A stretch of 64,000 nucleotides of DNA, from positions 23,230,501 through 23,294,500 of the forward strand of contig AP031352.1 in the NCBI GenBank assembly GCA_037833965.1, given 5' to 3'. Made by a program: the position numbers and the translations under genes. Below are positions 37,820 through 48,600 of this stretch, one piece after another; position 1 is the stretch's first letter, and the number at the start of each line of letters is the position of its first letter. The notes under the pieces are model-generated. The model was not told the origin of the DNA. It ran no database searches and worked only from the letters and a program-made list of their open reading frames with translations. This DNA comes from Marchantia polymorpha subsp. ruderalis (taxonomy: Eukaryota > Streptophyta > Marchantiopsida > Marchantiales > Marchantiaceae).

Positions 37820-38765
37820 GGTTCTTTCCCATCAGAAGTATAGATCAGGAACCCATTTCCTTTGCGTGTTTGTGTCCTTGAGTTCTGTCACCACGCACGA
37901 GGAGTTACAACTTAGCGTTCCGCATTTTGTAGCTGAAGGCCTTCGGCCGAATGTTAAGAGCTAGTACATTGGTTAGAGACTTGAGTAGTTCGGATCTGTA
38001 CCTGCGGGTGACTGCCGATGCTCAGAGCCAGTGACTAGTTAGATACTTGAACAGTTTCGCCCCTACACCTTCGAGTGTTTCTTTCTGATTGTACTCCCTT
38101 GGGATTTTTCCCCTGAATGCCAAAGTGAAGTTTTGCTACTTCGTGTAAGCCTTGGTTGTAAATTCAGGTTACGCTGCAGCAGGTGCCTTGAGGGTAACCC
38201 CTGTAGTATTTCTGGGAATGACAAGTGCCTGAGAATTCAAACTCTTCAATAGACTGTTGTCGTGTTACTGGAATGTTTCTCAGTGAGTCCTTCAGTGCGG
38301 ACCTGTGTTCTCTGCGCGTTTCGTGAGTTGAGAGTGTTGTTCACCGCGTAGGAGTGACTTCGATCCGAAGTAGGCAGTCCAAACCGGGTTTCCTACACTA
38401 GCAGCAAGCTAGTGGAAGTGTTGTAAAAGCCGGAGTTGGAAGTCACTGCCCGCAGCTTTGCCGAGTGTGCTCGCGAGAGACTTTCCCCCTGAAATCTTGA
38501 GTAGAGGTCCTAACGGATCTCTGGGTTGTGTTTCTGTAGTTTCAGGTGTGTGTGTGTGTGTGTGTGTTACGCTGCACTGTGCGACCTCCGAGTGCGCTCC
38601 GAGTGGACACTTGCAGTATTTCTGGGAGTGACAGTTGCCTGAGAATTCAAACTCCTCAATAGTCTGTTAAAACGTGACACTTTGTACCCTGTGTGTTCCT
38701 CTGTCCCTGTGGGTTCGACCTTTCTACCACTATATTGCAGTTTTAGCCTTTAGTGGGTTATTACA

Positions 38766-39396
38766 GGATGCGGCGACGAAAAGTCAAGCGGATGCCGAGC
38801 TAATGCGGGCAAAGATCGAGTTGGAATTGCAGGAAGAGCGGAGACAAAACCACGTCCTAGCAGCCGAGCTTGCGCGCCAGACGCGCGCCTTAGAAGAAAG
38901 TCAAAGAGCCCGCAAGGAGGATGAGGAGTTGTTGCGCAACTTGCAATCCGAGTGCTCGGATTTGAGGGCACAACGTGCGGAAGCGGAAATGCAGCTAGCA
39001 GAGGTGGAAAGCAGCTGCAGGGCGCGAGGAGAGTTGGCGACACGGGTGACTCGTTGTCTAAAAGGATACGCCCATTGGGAGGTGGCAGCTCAAGAGAGGA
39101 TCACACTCAGGGAGTTCGAGCTTCGGGCGGCGGCATTGACGGAGGGTGACAGTCGGAGTCGGCGGCGAGTGGCGAGGAAATTAGAAACTTTCTTGTCAGG
39201 TGCGCGCGACACTATGGCGCACTTAGAGTCGGAAGTCACTGCAGCGCTCAGACGCCTGGGGTTGCGCAGCCGGTCGGAAGACTGGCAAGGTAGAGACAGC
39301 GAGCGGAGCAGTCCGGCGCGCAGGAGGCGCAGCATCGGATCCGCCGAGTGCAGTAGAATAGTTTGGTTTCGCGCAGATGTTGCGAGTAGTAGATAG
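38766..39396 (+). pseudogene. U3 ORF of LTR B copy 2, 3' part (fossil)
   Basis: Coiled-coil and C-terminal part of the family B LTR protein, resuming right after the nested element with the GGATG target copy. It contains the GYAHWEV and LREFELRAA motifs and the basic RRRRS tail. It is separated from its 5' part (20465-22394) by 16.4 kb of inserted DNA. Confidence 0.85.
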
Positions 39397-39428
39397 GATA
39401 GCGTAGTGCTAGTTAGGACCTTTGAGGG

Positions 39429-39457
39429 TATAAAGTAGATCAAGGCGTTTTGCCTTG
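39429..39457 (+). promoter_or_regulatory. LTR B core promoter (copy 2)
   Basis: TATAAA at 39429-39434 and CAAGGC-GTTTT-GCCTTG at 39441-39457, identical in plan to 5975-6003. Confidence 0.6.
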
Positions 39458-40362
39458 GGACTCTTCCAGTTTCGGAAGTGCAGATCAGGAACTCACTTTC
39501 TTGGCATGTTTGTGCATTTTGGTCCTGGCGCCACGTAGAGAAGCTGCAGCATAGCGAAGTTACCGTATGTTGTAGTTGGAGGCCTTCGGCTGAATGTTCA
39601 GAGCTAGTACCCGGTTAGAGACTTGAGTAGTGCGGATCTGCACCTGCGGGTGATTTCTGATGCTCAGAGCCGGCTGCGAGTGAGAGACTTGAACAGTTCC
39701 CCCTTACTCCTTCGAGTGACATATCCTGATTGTACTCCTACGGGAAGTTTCCCCTTAATGCCAATGTGAAGTTTTATTACTTCGAGTAAGCCTTGGTTTG
39801 TAATTCAGGTTGTGTGTGTGTTACTGGATCGTGTTTCAGTTAAGTTCTCAGTCGGGTCTGCACTCCCTGCGTTTGGTGTGAGAGTCGAGGGTGACGTCCA
39901 CGGCGTATGAAGAGGCTTCGTTCCGAAGTGGGAAGTCCAGTCCGGGTACCCTCCGCTAGTTCCTGGCGGAAGGGCAGTAAAAGCCGGAGTGGGAGGCACT
40001 ACCTGCAGAACCTCTTAGTGAACTTTTTGAGACACTTTCCTCCTGAAATCCGAAGCGGAGGTCCTGACCGACCTCCGAGTTGTGCTTTTGCCAGTTTCAG
40101 GTGTGTGTGTGTGTGTGTGTGTTGAGTGACCACGCTGTACCGTGCATCCTCCGAGCATCCTCCGAGTCGAGATCCTCCTCCGAGTCGAGCCTCCGAGTCG
40201 AGCACTGCAGTATTTCTGGGAGTGACAGTCGCCTAGAATTCAAACTCTACAAAAGTCTGTTAAACGTGAAACTTTTACTCTGTGTGTTGCCTCTGTCCCT
40301 GTGGGTTCGATCTTTTTACCACCATACTGCAGTTTTAGCCTTTGGTGGGTTATTACATTAAC

Positions 40363-41110
40363 ATTACAAACTTCCCCTTGATGCAAGTCTTGGAGTAATC
40401 AGTTTCTATAATTAATATATAGTTTCAACCAGAAGTGTTAGAAAAACTCAACCATAGCTTTCCTCCATGAACAAGGGTGAACTAGAACCAAGCCTAGCAG
40501 CCACTATGTAAGAGAAAAACTACATACACAGAAACCATCATGTAATCTAATTCATTGTTGCAAAATCTACAAAGTTGCACAGTGTCTTGAAAATTTATGA
40601 AAAGGAATCACTTTGGTAAAATCATCAACCAGGTTAAGCTCTCCATCAATCTTTATGAGCTTAAATGCGGTTTCAGACACACTCTGCATGATAAAATTAC
40701 ATCTGATTTCAATGTGCTTCACCCTACTATCCATCACTTGATTCTCAACAAGGGAAAACGCATTTTGATTATCACACTAATTATCGACATCATGCTACGG
40801 CAATTTCATCTTAGTCTGAACGACCGAATATTGTATGTTTGAAATAGAACTAGAAATAGCTAAGGAATTAATCATGGTTAGTTTAGTTATGACTAAGTCT
40901 AGGTAGTTATAATTAAAATGATCAAGTTATAATTATGTTTAGCTATAATGTTCATATTTAGCGGAATAACTAAAGAACTTCTAGAAGATTTGAGTGAGCA
41001 TTTCTATTTTGTCTTATACAAAAGTCTAGATTCTAAGAAAAAATACTTTTGACTTCATGTTTAGTTTTGATTGGTTTGATTAAGTAATGAGTACTTTATT
41101 GGTTAGACTA
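40363..41110 (-). mobile_element. Ty1/copia relic (RNase H end), minus strand
   Basis: On the minus strand, about 40560-40800 reads as a worn copia RNase H C-terminus: a DNQNA-like motif, VKHIEIR followed by FI, then IKIDGEL and DDFTKV. This corresponds to the family's SAI..AKN, TKHIDVRYHFIRE and NPADMLTK blocks. It is badly broken. The remaining DNA up to 41110 is AT-rich, with nothing else recognised. Confidence 0.65.
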
Positions 41111-42359
41111 AGTTGTGTGGTACCCCACTTTTGGCAATTTTGAGGAAATTAAAACATTTTTGGAAAACTGTACCCTGGCAGCATTGTAAATAGCCTTCGG
41201 TACATCAAAACAGAGTGAATCCGGAAGATCGCGGGGATTCTCGAGGGATCTTGTAGAATCTGGGATTTGGGGTGCCGCAGTAAGGACAGGCACAACCCTC
41301 CCTGCGAGCTCTGCGGTTAGGATCTCTACGGCGCAAGGCGCAAAACCCGCCTTCGGAGGTTGCGACTGCGGCTGTAGGGAAACCCTCCATAATTAGGTCA
41401 ACCCTCGGGCGCCTTGACCAAGTTAGGATCCCGTTGGAAAGAACTCGACGCACTGATTCCAACGAGCCCAAGAACGCTTGGAACGGACGAGGACTTAGGG
41501 AGTTATCGCTATTGGAAGAAACGGAGGCGGTCGCCTACGGCGGAAGGAGTTCGCCACCGGCGCGAATTCCGCCTACGCGGAAGGGGGAATCAAGTTTTGT
41601 CCTATGCGCGGACGAAGGCGTTCGCCTGTGCACAGGCGAAGTAGGGTTAGGGGAGGCGCGAAGTCCGCCTACGCACAGGCGCTCGCCTGTGCACCGGCGC
41701 TTCGGCGTCGGCGGAAAATCCGCCTTGGGCCCTAGAAATGCGCCTTGTGAGGTAGAAAGTGTACGGCGCCTTCCGCGCCAGCGCGGCGCCGCGTACGTCG
41801 GAAGAGCCGCCAGAGTAATCAAATCGGTACGGACCATGCGGACGGGAAGGGTGGATGCGCTCTTGGACGGACGGAGTTGCGGCGGCGGAAGCGCCAACGA
41901 AGAGACAAGGCACGGACAGACCGGACGGAGACGGCTGACCACGGTCAACGCCTTCCGCGCCAGCGCGACGTAGCGCACGGAATTCGCCTGCGCACAGGCG
42001 AACGCCTGTGCACAGGAGGATGAAGTTCCGCACCGGCGGAGAATCCGCCGAGGCTCCTGCCTGCGCACAGGCAGGAGTTGAACTTTTGTCCCACATGCGG
42101 ACACACGCGTCAAGGCAGAGGGGGATTGGCCGAGGGGCGGTACGAACAAGTGTACCGCGCAAGGCGGAAAACTCGCCTTCGGCGCTACGCCCCCATGTCC
42201 GCAGGGTAATACGCTCGCGGAGTTCAAATCCGCCAATTCGAGCGTGAGAGTTTAATCGACGACGGCGGAGCGTGAAGCCGCGCGTGAGAGCGAAGACCGT
42301 TTCAGCGTACAGCCGGCGCGGCCATCAAGTGAGACGTTCTTCACGACCAAGAGCCGACC

Positions 42360-45300
42360 ATGACCTTCGACCGGGCGGCGGAGAACGTCCCATTCTTGAA
42401 TTCGCGATTCCAATCTCTTGTGCGCGCTGCGCGCATCCATCTGCTGGCTGCGGAACATTCTCGACGTCGTCGCACAGGAGATTTCTTGTTGATTGAGGGA
42501 GAAGTGAGTGCGCGTGATTTGGAATTGAGGGCGATTAGAGTTTGCCGAGAGAGAAAGAAACCCGGGCGGTGTGGAAATAGAATGAGTGGGCGAGCGAACC
42601 CCAGGAACGCAATGACGAGACCGAGCAGATTGCGGATGGTGCCACTTCGGCTACCGCAGAACGGGCTGCGCGCTTTCGAGGAGCGCTTAATAGCAAGAAA
42701 GCTCGATTTCTTGCTATGGGGATGGAACTACATCTGTGCGAATATGGTGCGCGAGTGGCTAGAGCCACAGGGACCACCCTCGCGCGGATTGCGTCCGCAT
42801 GTTGATCGGTGGACAGTCCAAGATTGGGCGCAGGCGTTGGGAAGATGTGCTGGCATGCCAGGGCATCTCCTTTTTGACAGTGAGAGCATCAAGGTGACCA
42901 AGCAAGAAGAGGCGCAATTTGTGGAGCTGTTCAAGACCGGGAGGTCTACCAAGAATGGGTACAGGACCCGTGATTACAAGGATCGATTTCGCCGGACTTT
43001 GTCCGCGGCGCTGATGCAATTACTGCAGCCGCACCGCGCCTGCTACATCACATTGTGGCAGGTCTCTTTTGTGGAGTGCGTCATCGAGGGAACTCCAATT
43101 CACTGGGCGAGCATCCTGCACAGGGTGATGCGACAGCACGCGTTTGAGGAGAAGGGGGGAACTCTAAACCATCTTTCTCCTTTCCTCATCAATTTTTATC
43201 GACAGCGGAATTGTTTGACAGCGGCGGAGCTTGAACATTTTCCGCCATTGTCCATCGACCATCCCGGGAAGTATGTGCGGGAGAACGAGGTCGACACTGA
43301 TGCAGAGGAGTCACCGACTTCTACCCCATCAAGACGGAGGGACGAAGGGAGACACACTCCCGCAGCACGAGTGCCGCGGAAGCGGCGATGGAGGGAAGAG
43401 TCTGAAGAGGAGCAGCATCAAGAACCCTCTGCTCCCATTCGACCGCGGCCGCTGTGCGAGCCATACAGCCGGCCGAAGCAGAAGGCACGCAGACTGGTGT
43501 TACCAGCCGACAGTGCGGACACGGCGACAATTGCGACGGAGATAGGAAGTGCGTCGCCAGAGAGGCAGGAGGAAGCGCGGACGACCGCAGGAGCAACGGG
43601 CCACGCTGCAACCTCGACGGGAGAAAGGCCGCCTACGGGCCAAGGGCCTCCGGAGTTACCACGTGCGATGCGGACAGATGTTCCGTTTGCGCACAGACGA
43701 GCCTCCGCGGACGGACGAGCCTCCGCGGACCGGCGAACACAAGTGGACGTGGATCTACGCTTACGCGTGGGAAGGAGCAGTCCGCCTGTGCACAGGCGCT
43801 CACCTGTGCACAGGTCGCCTGTGCACAGGACGCCTCCACACGTGCCGCCTGTGCACAGGCAAGAATCACCCCCGTTCCAACGTAGGAAGGGGAAGGAGCC
43901 GGCGGAAGAACCGCCTACGAGACACCGGCCCTCGGGGCCAGACCCTCCGGCGCACCACGCGCCGCAATTTGCGCCTTCAGCGCCAGGGCCTTCGAGCCGA
44001 GGAGATACGAGCAGAGAGCGTGCGGAGGCCGCACCATCGGCGGGAAGTCCGCCGATAGATGCGCCTTCGGCGGTAGGGCCTATAGGCCAAGGAACATCGG
44101 GCGTGCGGCCCCCGGCCATGTCGCCTTCGGCGATAGATGTCCGCGGCGCTACGCCTGCGGCGGACAAGGCGCCGGCAAATGCGCCTGCGCACGGGCCGGG
44201 CACAGCCCCCACGGACCGATCAAGGGAGCACCAGACGGAGGAGCGGAGTGACTCTCCGCGGGATGAAATTTCGATGCGCGATGCGCAATCAAACCCCGCG
44301 CAGTCACCCTCCGCTCGATCGCCTTCGGCGGCGGACGACGGCGGCAGAGAGGATGCGGTAGACAATCAACAAGCGAGAGACGGGGATGCCGCACGGGTAC
44401 ATTCGCCTTCCGCCTTAGACATTTTGGCGACGAGCAGCGAGGCTGCAGCCGTGCCTTCGCAGGCAGCACACGTCGAGGACGTGCAGCCCCACTCAGGGCA
44501 GTCGCCGACGCAATCAATGGCGACTGAAATTCTCCACTCGGATGATGACGACGGAGGCTCCACGGAAGAAATGTCAGGAGCAGAAGACACCGAGGAGGAG
44601 GAGGAGGAAATTGTTGGAGCGCTGGCGGCGGCGCTCTCTGAGCAGGTGATTCCGTTGCTGCGGTACTTGGATCGCAAGGTCGATAAATACGCCGACCCAC
44701 TCCAGCCGGGATCTTACATCGAGTTAGTGCGCAGGCGGACTCGCACTAAAGTCCACACCAGCAAGCTATTAGCTAGAGTGGACCAGGAGTTGAAGGAATT
44801 GAAGGAGAAGCATGCGTGCTTGTGGGGTCAGTACAAGCTTAATCAGAAATTCTACAAGCACTCCGAGAAGATGAAGGATGAGAAACTGGGCGAGCTCACC
44901 AAGGAGCAGGTGAAGGTCAAGGAAGCACTCATTTCTGAGCAGGCCCAGAATCGGATTTTGTCAGAGGAGCTCGTGCGACAGACGCGGTTGTTGGAACAAT
45001 GTCAGCTCGCACGGCAGGCGGATGAAGAGTTAATCCGCAGGTTACAGTCAGAGTGTGGCGACTTGAGAGCGCAACGTGCTGAAGCCGAATCGCAATTAGT
45101 GATAATTGAAGAAGATCGCAGGAAGGAGGCGAATCGCACGAAGGTGGAGACGGCGAGGCGTGTCGCCCACTGTCTCAAGGGCTACGCCCACTGGGAAGTG
45201 AAGGCGCAGGAGAAACTCACACTGCGTGAGTTTGAATTGCGCGCAGCCGGGTTGTTGTCAGGCGACAGTAGGAGTCGGCGGAAGGTAGCAAAGAAGCTCG

Positions 45301-45497
45301 ATGCCTTTCTGTCGAAGGCACAGGATACCATGTCCGCCCTCGAAGGGGAGGTGTCCGCGGCGTTGCAGAGGTTGGGACTGCGCAGTCGAGCGGAAGATTG
45401 GCAGGGTAGGGAGTTAGTGCGCGGCAGTCGGCCGCGCAGGAGACGTAGTACAGGTTCCGCGGAGTGTAGTGTAGCGTGGTTCCGTGCAGGCGTGTAG
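42360..45497 (+). CDS. LTR (U3)-encoded coiled-coil protein, family A, open copy in solo LTR
   Basis: A second uninterrupted 1045-codon copy of the protein at 23550-26687, at the same place in its LTR. The likely start is the conserved Met in NAMTRPSRL. Substitutions against the other copies are scattered, and the N-terminal domain and coiled coil are intact. In a solo LTR the frame lies upstream of the TATA box, so it would need another promoter, either flanking or in the 1.2-kb U3 leader, to be transcribed. Confidence 0.82.
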   Translation: MTFDRAAENVPFLNSRFQSLVRAARIHLLAAEHSRRRRTGDFLLIEGEVSARDLELRAIRVCRERKKPGRCGNRMSGRANPRNAMTRPSRLRMVPLRLPQNGLRAFEERLIARKLDFLLWGWNYICANMVREWLEPQGPPSRGLRPHVDRWTVQDWAQALGRCAGMPGHLLFDSESIKVTKQEEAQFVELFKTGRSTKNGYRTRDYKDRFRRTLSAALMQLLQPHRACYITLWQVSFVECVIEGTPIHWASILHRVMRQHAFEEKGGTLNHLSPFLINFYRQRNCLTAAELEHFPPLSIDHPGKYVRENEVDTDAEESPTSTPSRRRDEGRHTPAARVPRKRRWREESEEEQHQEPSAPIRPRPLCEPYSRPKQKARRLVLPADSADTATIATEIGSASPERQEEARTTAGATGHAATSTGERPPTGQGPPELPRAMRTDVPFAHRRASADGRASADRRTQVDVDLRLRVGRSSPPVHRRSPVHRSPVHRTPPHVPPVHRQESPPFQRRKGKEPAEEPPTRHRPSGPDPPAHHAPQFAPSAPGPSSRGDTSRERAEAAPSAGSPPIDAPSAVGPIGQGTSGVRPPAMSPSAIDVRGATPAADKAPANAPAHGPGTAPTDRSREHQTEERSDSPRDEISMRDAQSNPAQSPSARSPSAADDGGREDAVDNQQARDGDAARVHSPSALDILATSSEAAAVPSQAAHVEDVQPHSGQSPTQSMATEILHSDDDDGGSTEEMSGAEDTEEEEEEIVGALAAALSEQVIPLLRYLDRKVDKYADPLQPGSYIELVRRRTRTKVHTSKLLARVDQELKELKEKHACLWGQYKLNQKFYKHSEKMKDEKLGELTKEQVKVKEALISEQAQNRILSEELVRQTRLLEQCQLARQADEELIRRLQSECGDLRAQRAEAESQLVIIEEDRRKEANRTKVETARRVAHCLKGYAHWEVKAQEKLTLREFELRAAGLLSGDSRSRRKVAKKLDAFLSKAQDTMSALEGEVSAALQRLGLRSRAEDWQGRELVRGSRPRRRRSTGSAECSVAWFRAGV

Positions 45498-45533
45498 CGT
45501 AGTGCAGTGTAGTGCTAGGTAGGACTTAGAAGG

Positions 45534-45562
45534 TATAAAATAGTTCCAGGCGTTTTGCCTGG
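45534..45562 (+). promoter_or_regulatory. LTR A core promoter (copy 4)
   Basis: TATAAAA at 45534-45540 and the CCAGGC-GTTTT-GCCTGG inverted repeat at 45546-45562. It could drive transcription into the unique DNA after 46504. Confidence 0.6.
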
Positions 45563-46509
45563 GGTTCTTTCCCATCAGAAGTATAGATCAGGAACCCATT
45601 TCCTTTGCGTGTTTGTGTCCTTGAGTTCTGTCACCACGCACGAGGAGTTACAACTTAGCGTTCCGCATTTTGTAGCTGAAGGCCTTCGGCCGAATGTTCA
45701 GAGCTAGTACATTGGTTAGAGACTTGAGTAGTTCGGATCTGCACCTGCGGGTGACTGCCGATGCTCAGAGCCAGTGACTAGTTAGATACTTGAACAGTTT
45801 CGCCCCTACACCTTCGAGTGTTTCTTTCTGATTGTACTCCTTGGGATTTTTCCCCTGAATGCCAAAGTGAAGTTTTGCTACTTCGTGTAAGCCTTGGTTG
45901 TAAATTCAGGTTACGCTGCAGCAGGTGCCTTGAGGGTAACCCCTGTGGTATTTCTGGGAATGACAAGTGCCTGAGAATTCAAACTCTTCAATAGACTGTT
46001 GTTGTGTTACTGGAATGTTTCTCAGTGAGTCCTTCAGTGCGGACCTGTGTTCTCTGCGCGTTTTGTGAGTTGAGAGTGTTGTTCACCGCGTCTGAGTGAC
46101 TTCGATCCGAAGTAGGTAGTCCAAACCGGGTTTCCTACACTAGCAGCAAGCTAGTGGAAGCGTTGTAAAAGCCGGAGTTGGAAGTCACTGCCCGTAGCTT
46201 TGCCGAGTGTGCTTGAGAGAGACTTTCCCCCTGAAATCTTGAAGTAGAGGTCCTAACGGATCTCTGGGTTGTGTTTCTGTAGTTTCAGGTGTGTGTGTGT
46301 GTGTGTTACGCTGCACTGTGCGACCTCCGAGTGCGCTCCGAGTGGACACTTGCAGTATTTCTGGGAGTGACAGTTGCCTGAGAATTCAAACTCCTCAATA
46401 GTCTGTTAAAACGTGACACTTTGTACCCTGTGTGTTCCTCTGTCCCTGTGGGTTCGACCTTTCTACCACTATATTGCAGTTTTAGCCTTTAGTGGGTTAT
46501 TACAAGTTG

Positions 46510-48600
46510 GACGGTCTACCTCCCTTTCCCTGGCTTTCACTGAACGAAGGCATCGCAGAGGCTAGAAACGAGAGTCTTCCCTCCCCATTATGTTGAACAC
46601 GTCGGCCTCCTTGTCGGGCTCAATCCTGGCTAGTGATAGAGCACTCCAACCTCAAGCCGATATCTAATGTTGACTTAGTGGCAAGTGGAGGTTCTAAAAG
46701 TTGAAAATGCACAAATGTCATGTCGCCATCTCAATCTAAAGATTAGTAAACATTTAGAAAGTTTAGAAGATCAATGACATATTGCCATGTATCAGTAACT
46801 AGAGAAACTTATAATGATTTATGTTTATAAAAATAAGTTAGATAGAAATTACCATTTGTTACTATGGTAACTTCTCAAGTAATTATATAGAGAGGTAGGT
46901 AAAAGTATTTGAAGAAAGTTTAGAGAGTTCATATGTATAAATTTGTTCCATATATGAAAGAGTGACGTTTTTTTTCAGCATCTTGGAGTGTTAACATGTG
47001 TGTGAATTTGAGTGATGAATTGAAAGAATGTGTGAGAGGATGTTTGGGATATGAATATGAATCTAGTATTCTAGAACCATCATAAGCTATCGCAAAGCCA
47101 TTTGAGGTAAACATGAGTGAGAATCAATCCAGAGGTTGCAGTACATATCACGTCACGTAGCCACTTGTCAAAACCTCACGCGTCTATGGGATTGATGTGA
47201 CGACCGATGGGATGATGTATTGCTGGCTTGAATTAACGTGGCTTTTGGAGGGTTATGTGGCACGTGCTACATGATGACGTGACGTACGGTGGGAGATTGA
47301 CGTGTCACTCGAGGATCAAAAAGTATTGTCGCAAGTGGTGCATTTGTCTTCAACGCGATGTGTTTGCGCTGCGCATGTGCACATCTGCTCATCGCCAACG
47401 TGCACTCGTCCGCACTATCCGACTATTGTCGCTCGTGCTCGATCGCAAACTGCTTTTCAATATCTCTATTTTCTCTATTTTTTAAATTATATATTGAATT
47501 TTGCCCATCAACGTTTGACTTTATCATCACTTGTGCTCACAACCTCTTAAAAAAATTAAATTGTATAATCTGCATCCGCTTGGTTCACACTCTTGTTGCC
47601 CACGCGATTTTTCTAAGATTTGTCAATTTTGCCTCTGATCTTTCACTGACCATTTCCACCAAAGTCCTACTGACAATTGAAATTTCAATGCTCTCCACAT
47701 CATCTTCTCTAAGATCTTTGAAAGCACATATAGATGCACGTCGACACAGGTCAAATTTTTCTATGCACCAAGTCGTCATCCTGGCATCTCACTCACTCAT
47801 CTCATCCTACTCACTTGTTGACTTTCCCACCAGCTCCTTATCCAAACCAATTTGCAAACTAACAATCTTCTTCCACAATCATTATGATTCATGATGGAAT
47901 TTTCCTCGGTTCAAGACACGGCACATTTTTTGAATTTTAAGTTGATTGTACATCGATATCAGATCAGTGTAGCAGAACGTAACTAAAATGCAAAACAACT
48001 CCCACAAGACAAGATTGATAGGAATTATTCATTGTTGCAAGATGGTCCCAAATTCATATGTAGGTCGGTGTAAAAGACTCTCTGTCTGAGGACAAAGAGT
48101 CACTAAGTTCCAAAATCCATATCAGATTGTCAAACTCCCAGCACATCCGCGCCTAACTTTTCTTATGCAAAATTTGTACAAACTGCCAAAGAAAGTGAGG
48201 CAAAAAAATACCATGCACTTCAAGATGAAGAACTAAAATCTAAGGGAACAGAACACGAGAACGTCGGACTAATGTCGAGGAAATTAGTGAGTGGTACGAT
48301 TATCTTCTTGCAGGTCGCGAGCAAGCAAAAGGGATGATAAACTTCTAGAGAGGATAATAGTTGAACAAACTATTCTCCTCGCTAGAAGTTTAGAAAAATA
48401 GTATTCACTGAAGATTCTTGTCTTGTCAAAGTGAGAGAAAGATGACGGGCCAAGGAATAAGTTTCCGAAGCAAGCAAACCGATAAGAAGTTTTTCCACCA
48501 CTCTACAAGCTTTCTATGTCTTCATCAAACACCATACCCTTGAATTTAATGTGATACTTCATCCACTCTTCAAAATATATCAAACGAAAAGTGAAGTATC
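46510..48600. other. AT-rich spacer without a recognised gene
   Basis: There are only short or low-complexity open frames. The longest (47358-47894, plus, 178 codons) is rich in Ser, Cys and Leu and shows no domain. The only notable content is the ACGT-motif cluster at 47150-47310. Confidence 0.5.
47150..47310. promoter_or_regulatory. Cluster of ACGT-core motifs
   Basis: Within 160 bases there are repeated ACGT cores, including TCACGTAG, AACGTGG, GGCACGTGCT (a G-box) and TGACGTGACGTACG, followed by GACGTGTC. Such clusters are typical of bZIP-bound plant promoters. No convincing gene follows on either strand, so this is a motif observation only. Confidence 0.3.

Larger units (their letters stand above)
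22395..38765 (+). mobile_element. Full-length Ty3/gypsy element with giant ORF-bearing LTRs (family A)
   Basis: A 16.37-kb element: 5' LTR 22395-27698 (5304 bp), primer-binding site 27721-27738, gag-pro 27785-30616, pol 30626-33457, polypurine tract 33482-33494, 3' LTR 33495-38765 (5271 bp), target duplication GGATG. Pol order is protease, RT, RNase H, integrase. No chromodomain is seen after the integrase, and the primer site suits tRNA-Asp, so an Athila/Tat-like non-chromovirus lineage is likely (inference). By eye the LTRs differ at about 27 of 5,270 sites plus one 33-bp length difference, near 0.5%. At the usual plant rates this is a few hundred thousand years. The layout looks whole; the U3 ORF is open in one LTR and broken about once in the other. 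Confidence 0.95.
33495..38765 (+). repeat. 3' LTR of the full family A element
   Basis: 5271 bp, the partner of 22395-27698. All base differences between the two lie between about 22.95 and 26.40 kb of the 5' copy. The first 0.55 kb and last 1.3 kb are identical. The 33-bp length difference is a change in number of CCTGTGCACAGG palindromes in the Pro-rich part of the U3 ORF. Confidence 0.95.
19105..40357 (+). mobile_element. Solo LTR of family B (copy 2), split by a full family A element
   Basis: The LTR starts TGTGGTAACACAC at 19105 and ends GGTGGGTTATTACA at 40357, with direct repeats TTAAC at 19100-19104 and 40358-40362. Without the 16.4-kb nested insertion it is about 4.88 kb. The 5' part is 19105-22394 and the 3' part resumes at 38766-38771. 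It holds a family B U3 ORF, TATA box, hairpin and U5. The U3 leader (19105 to about 20460) is GC-rich with many short inverted repeats of the CGCCTTCGGCG type. Confidence 0.95.
41116..46504 (+). mobile_element. Solo LTR of family A (copy 4)
   Basis: A complete 5389-bp LTR A from TGTGGTACCCC to GGGTTATTACA, flanked by AGTTG at 41111-41115 and 46505-46509. There is no internal region, so it is a recombination product. Near 41530-41620 it has about 90 bp in the U3 leader that the full element lacks and copy 2 shares. Confidence 0.95.

Noticed and set aside
23550-45497. Five similar coiled-coil proteins as a tandem host gene family
   Set aside because: Each copy lies between exact LTR ends with 5-bp target duplications, or is cut by the window or a nested insertion. 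They are LTR contents, not a host cluster.
47358-47894. 178-codon plus-strand ORF
   Set aside because: Low-complexity Ser/Leu/Cys composition, no domain, AT-rich spacer context.
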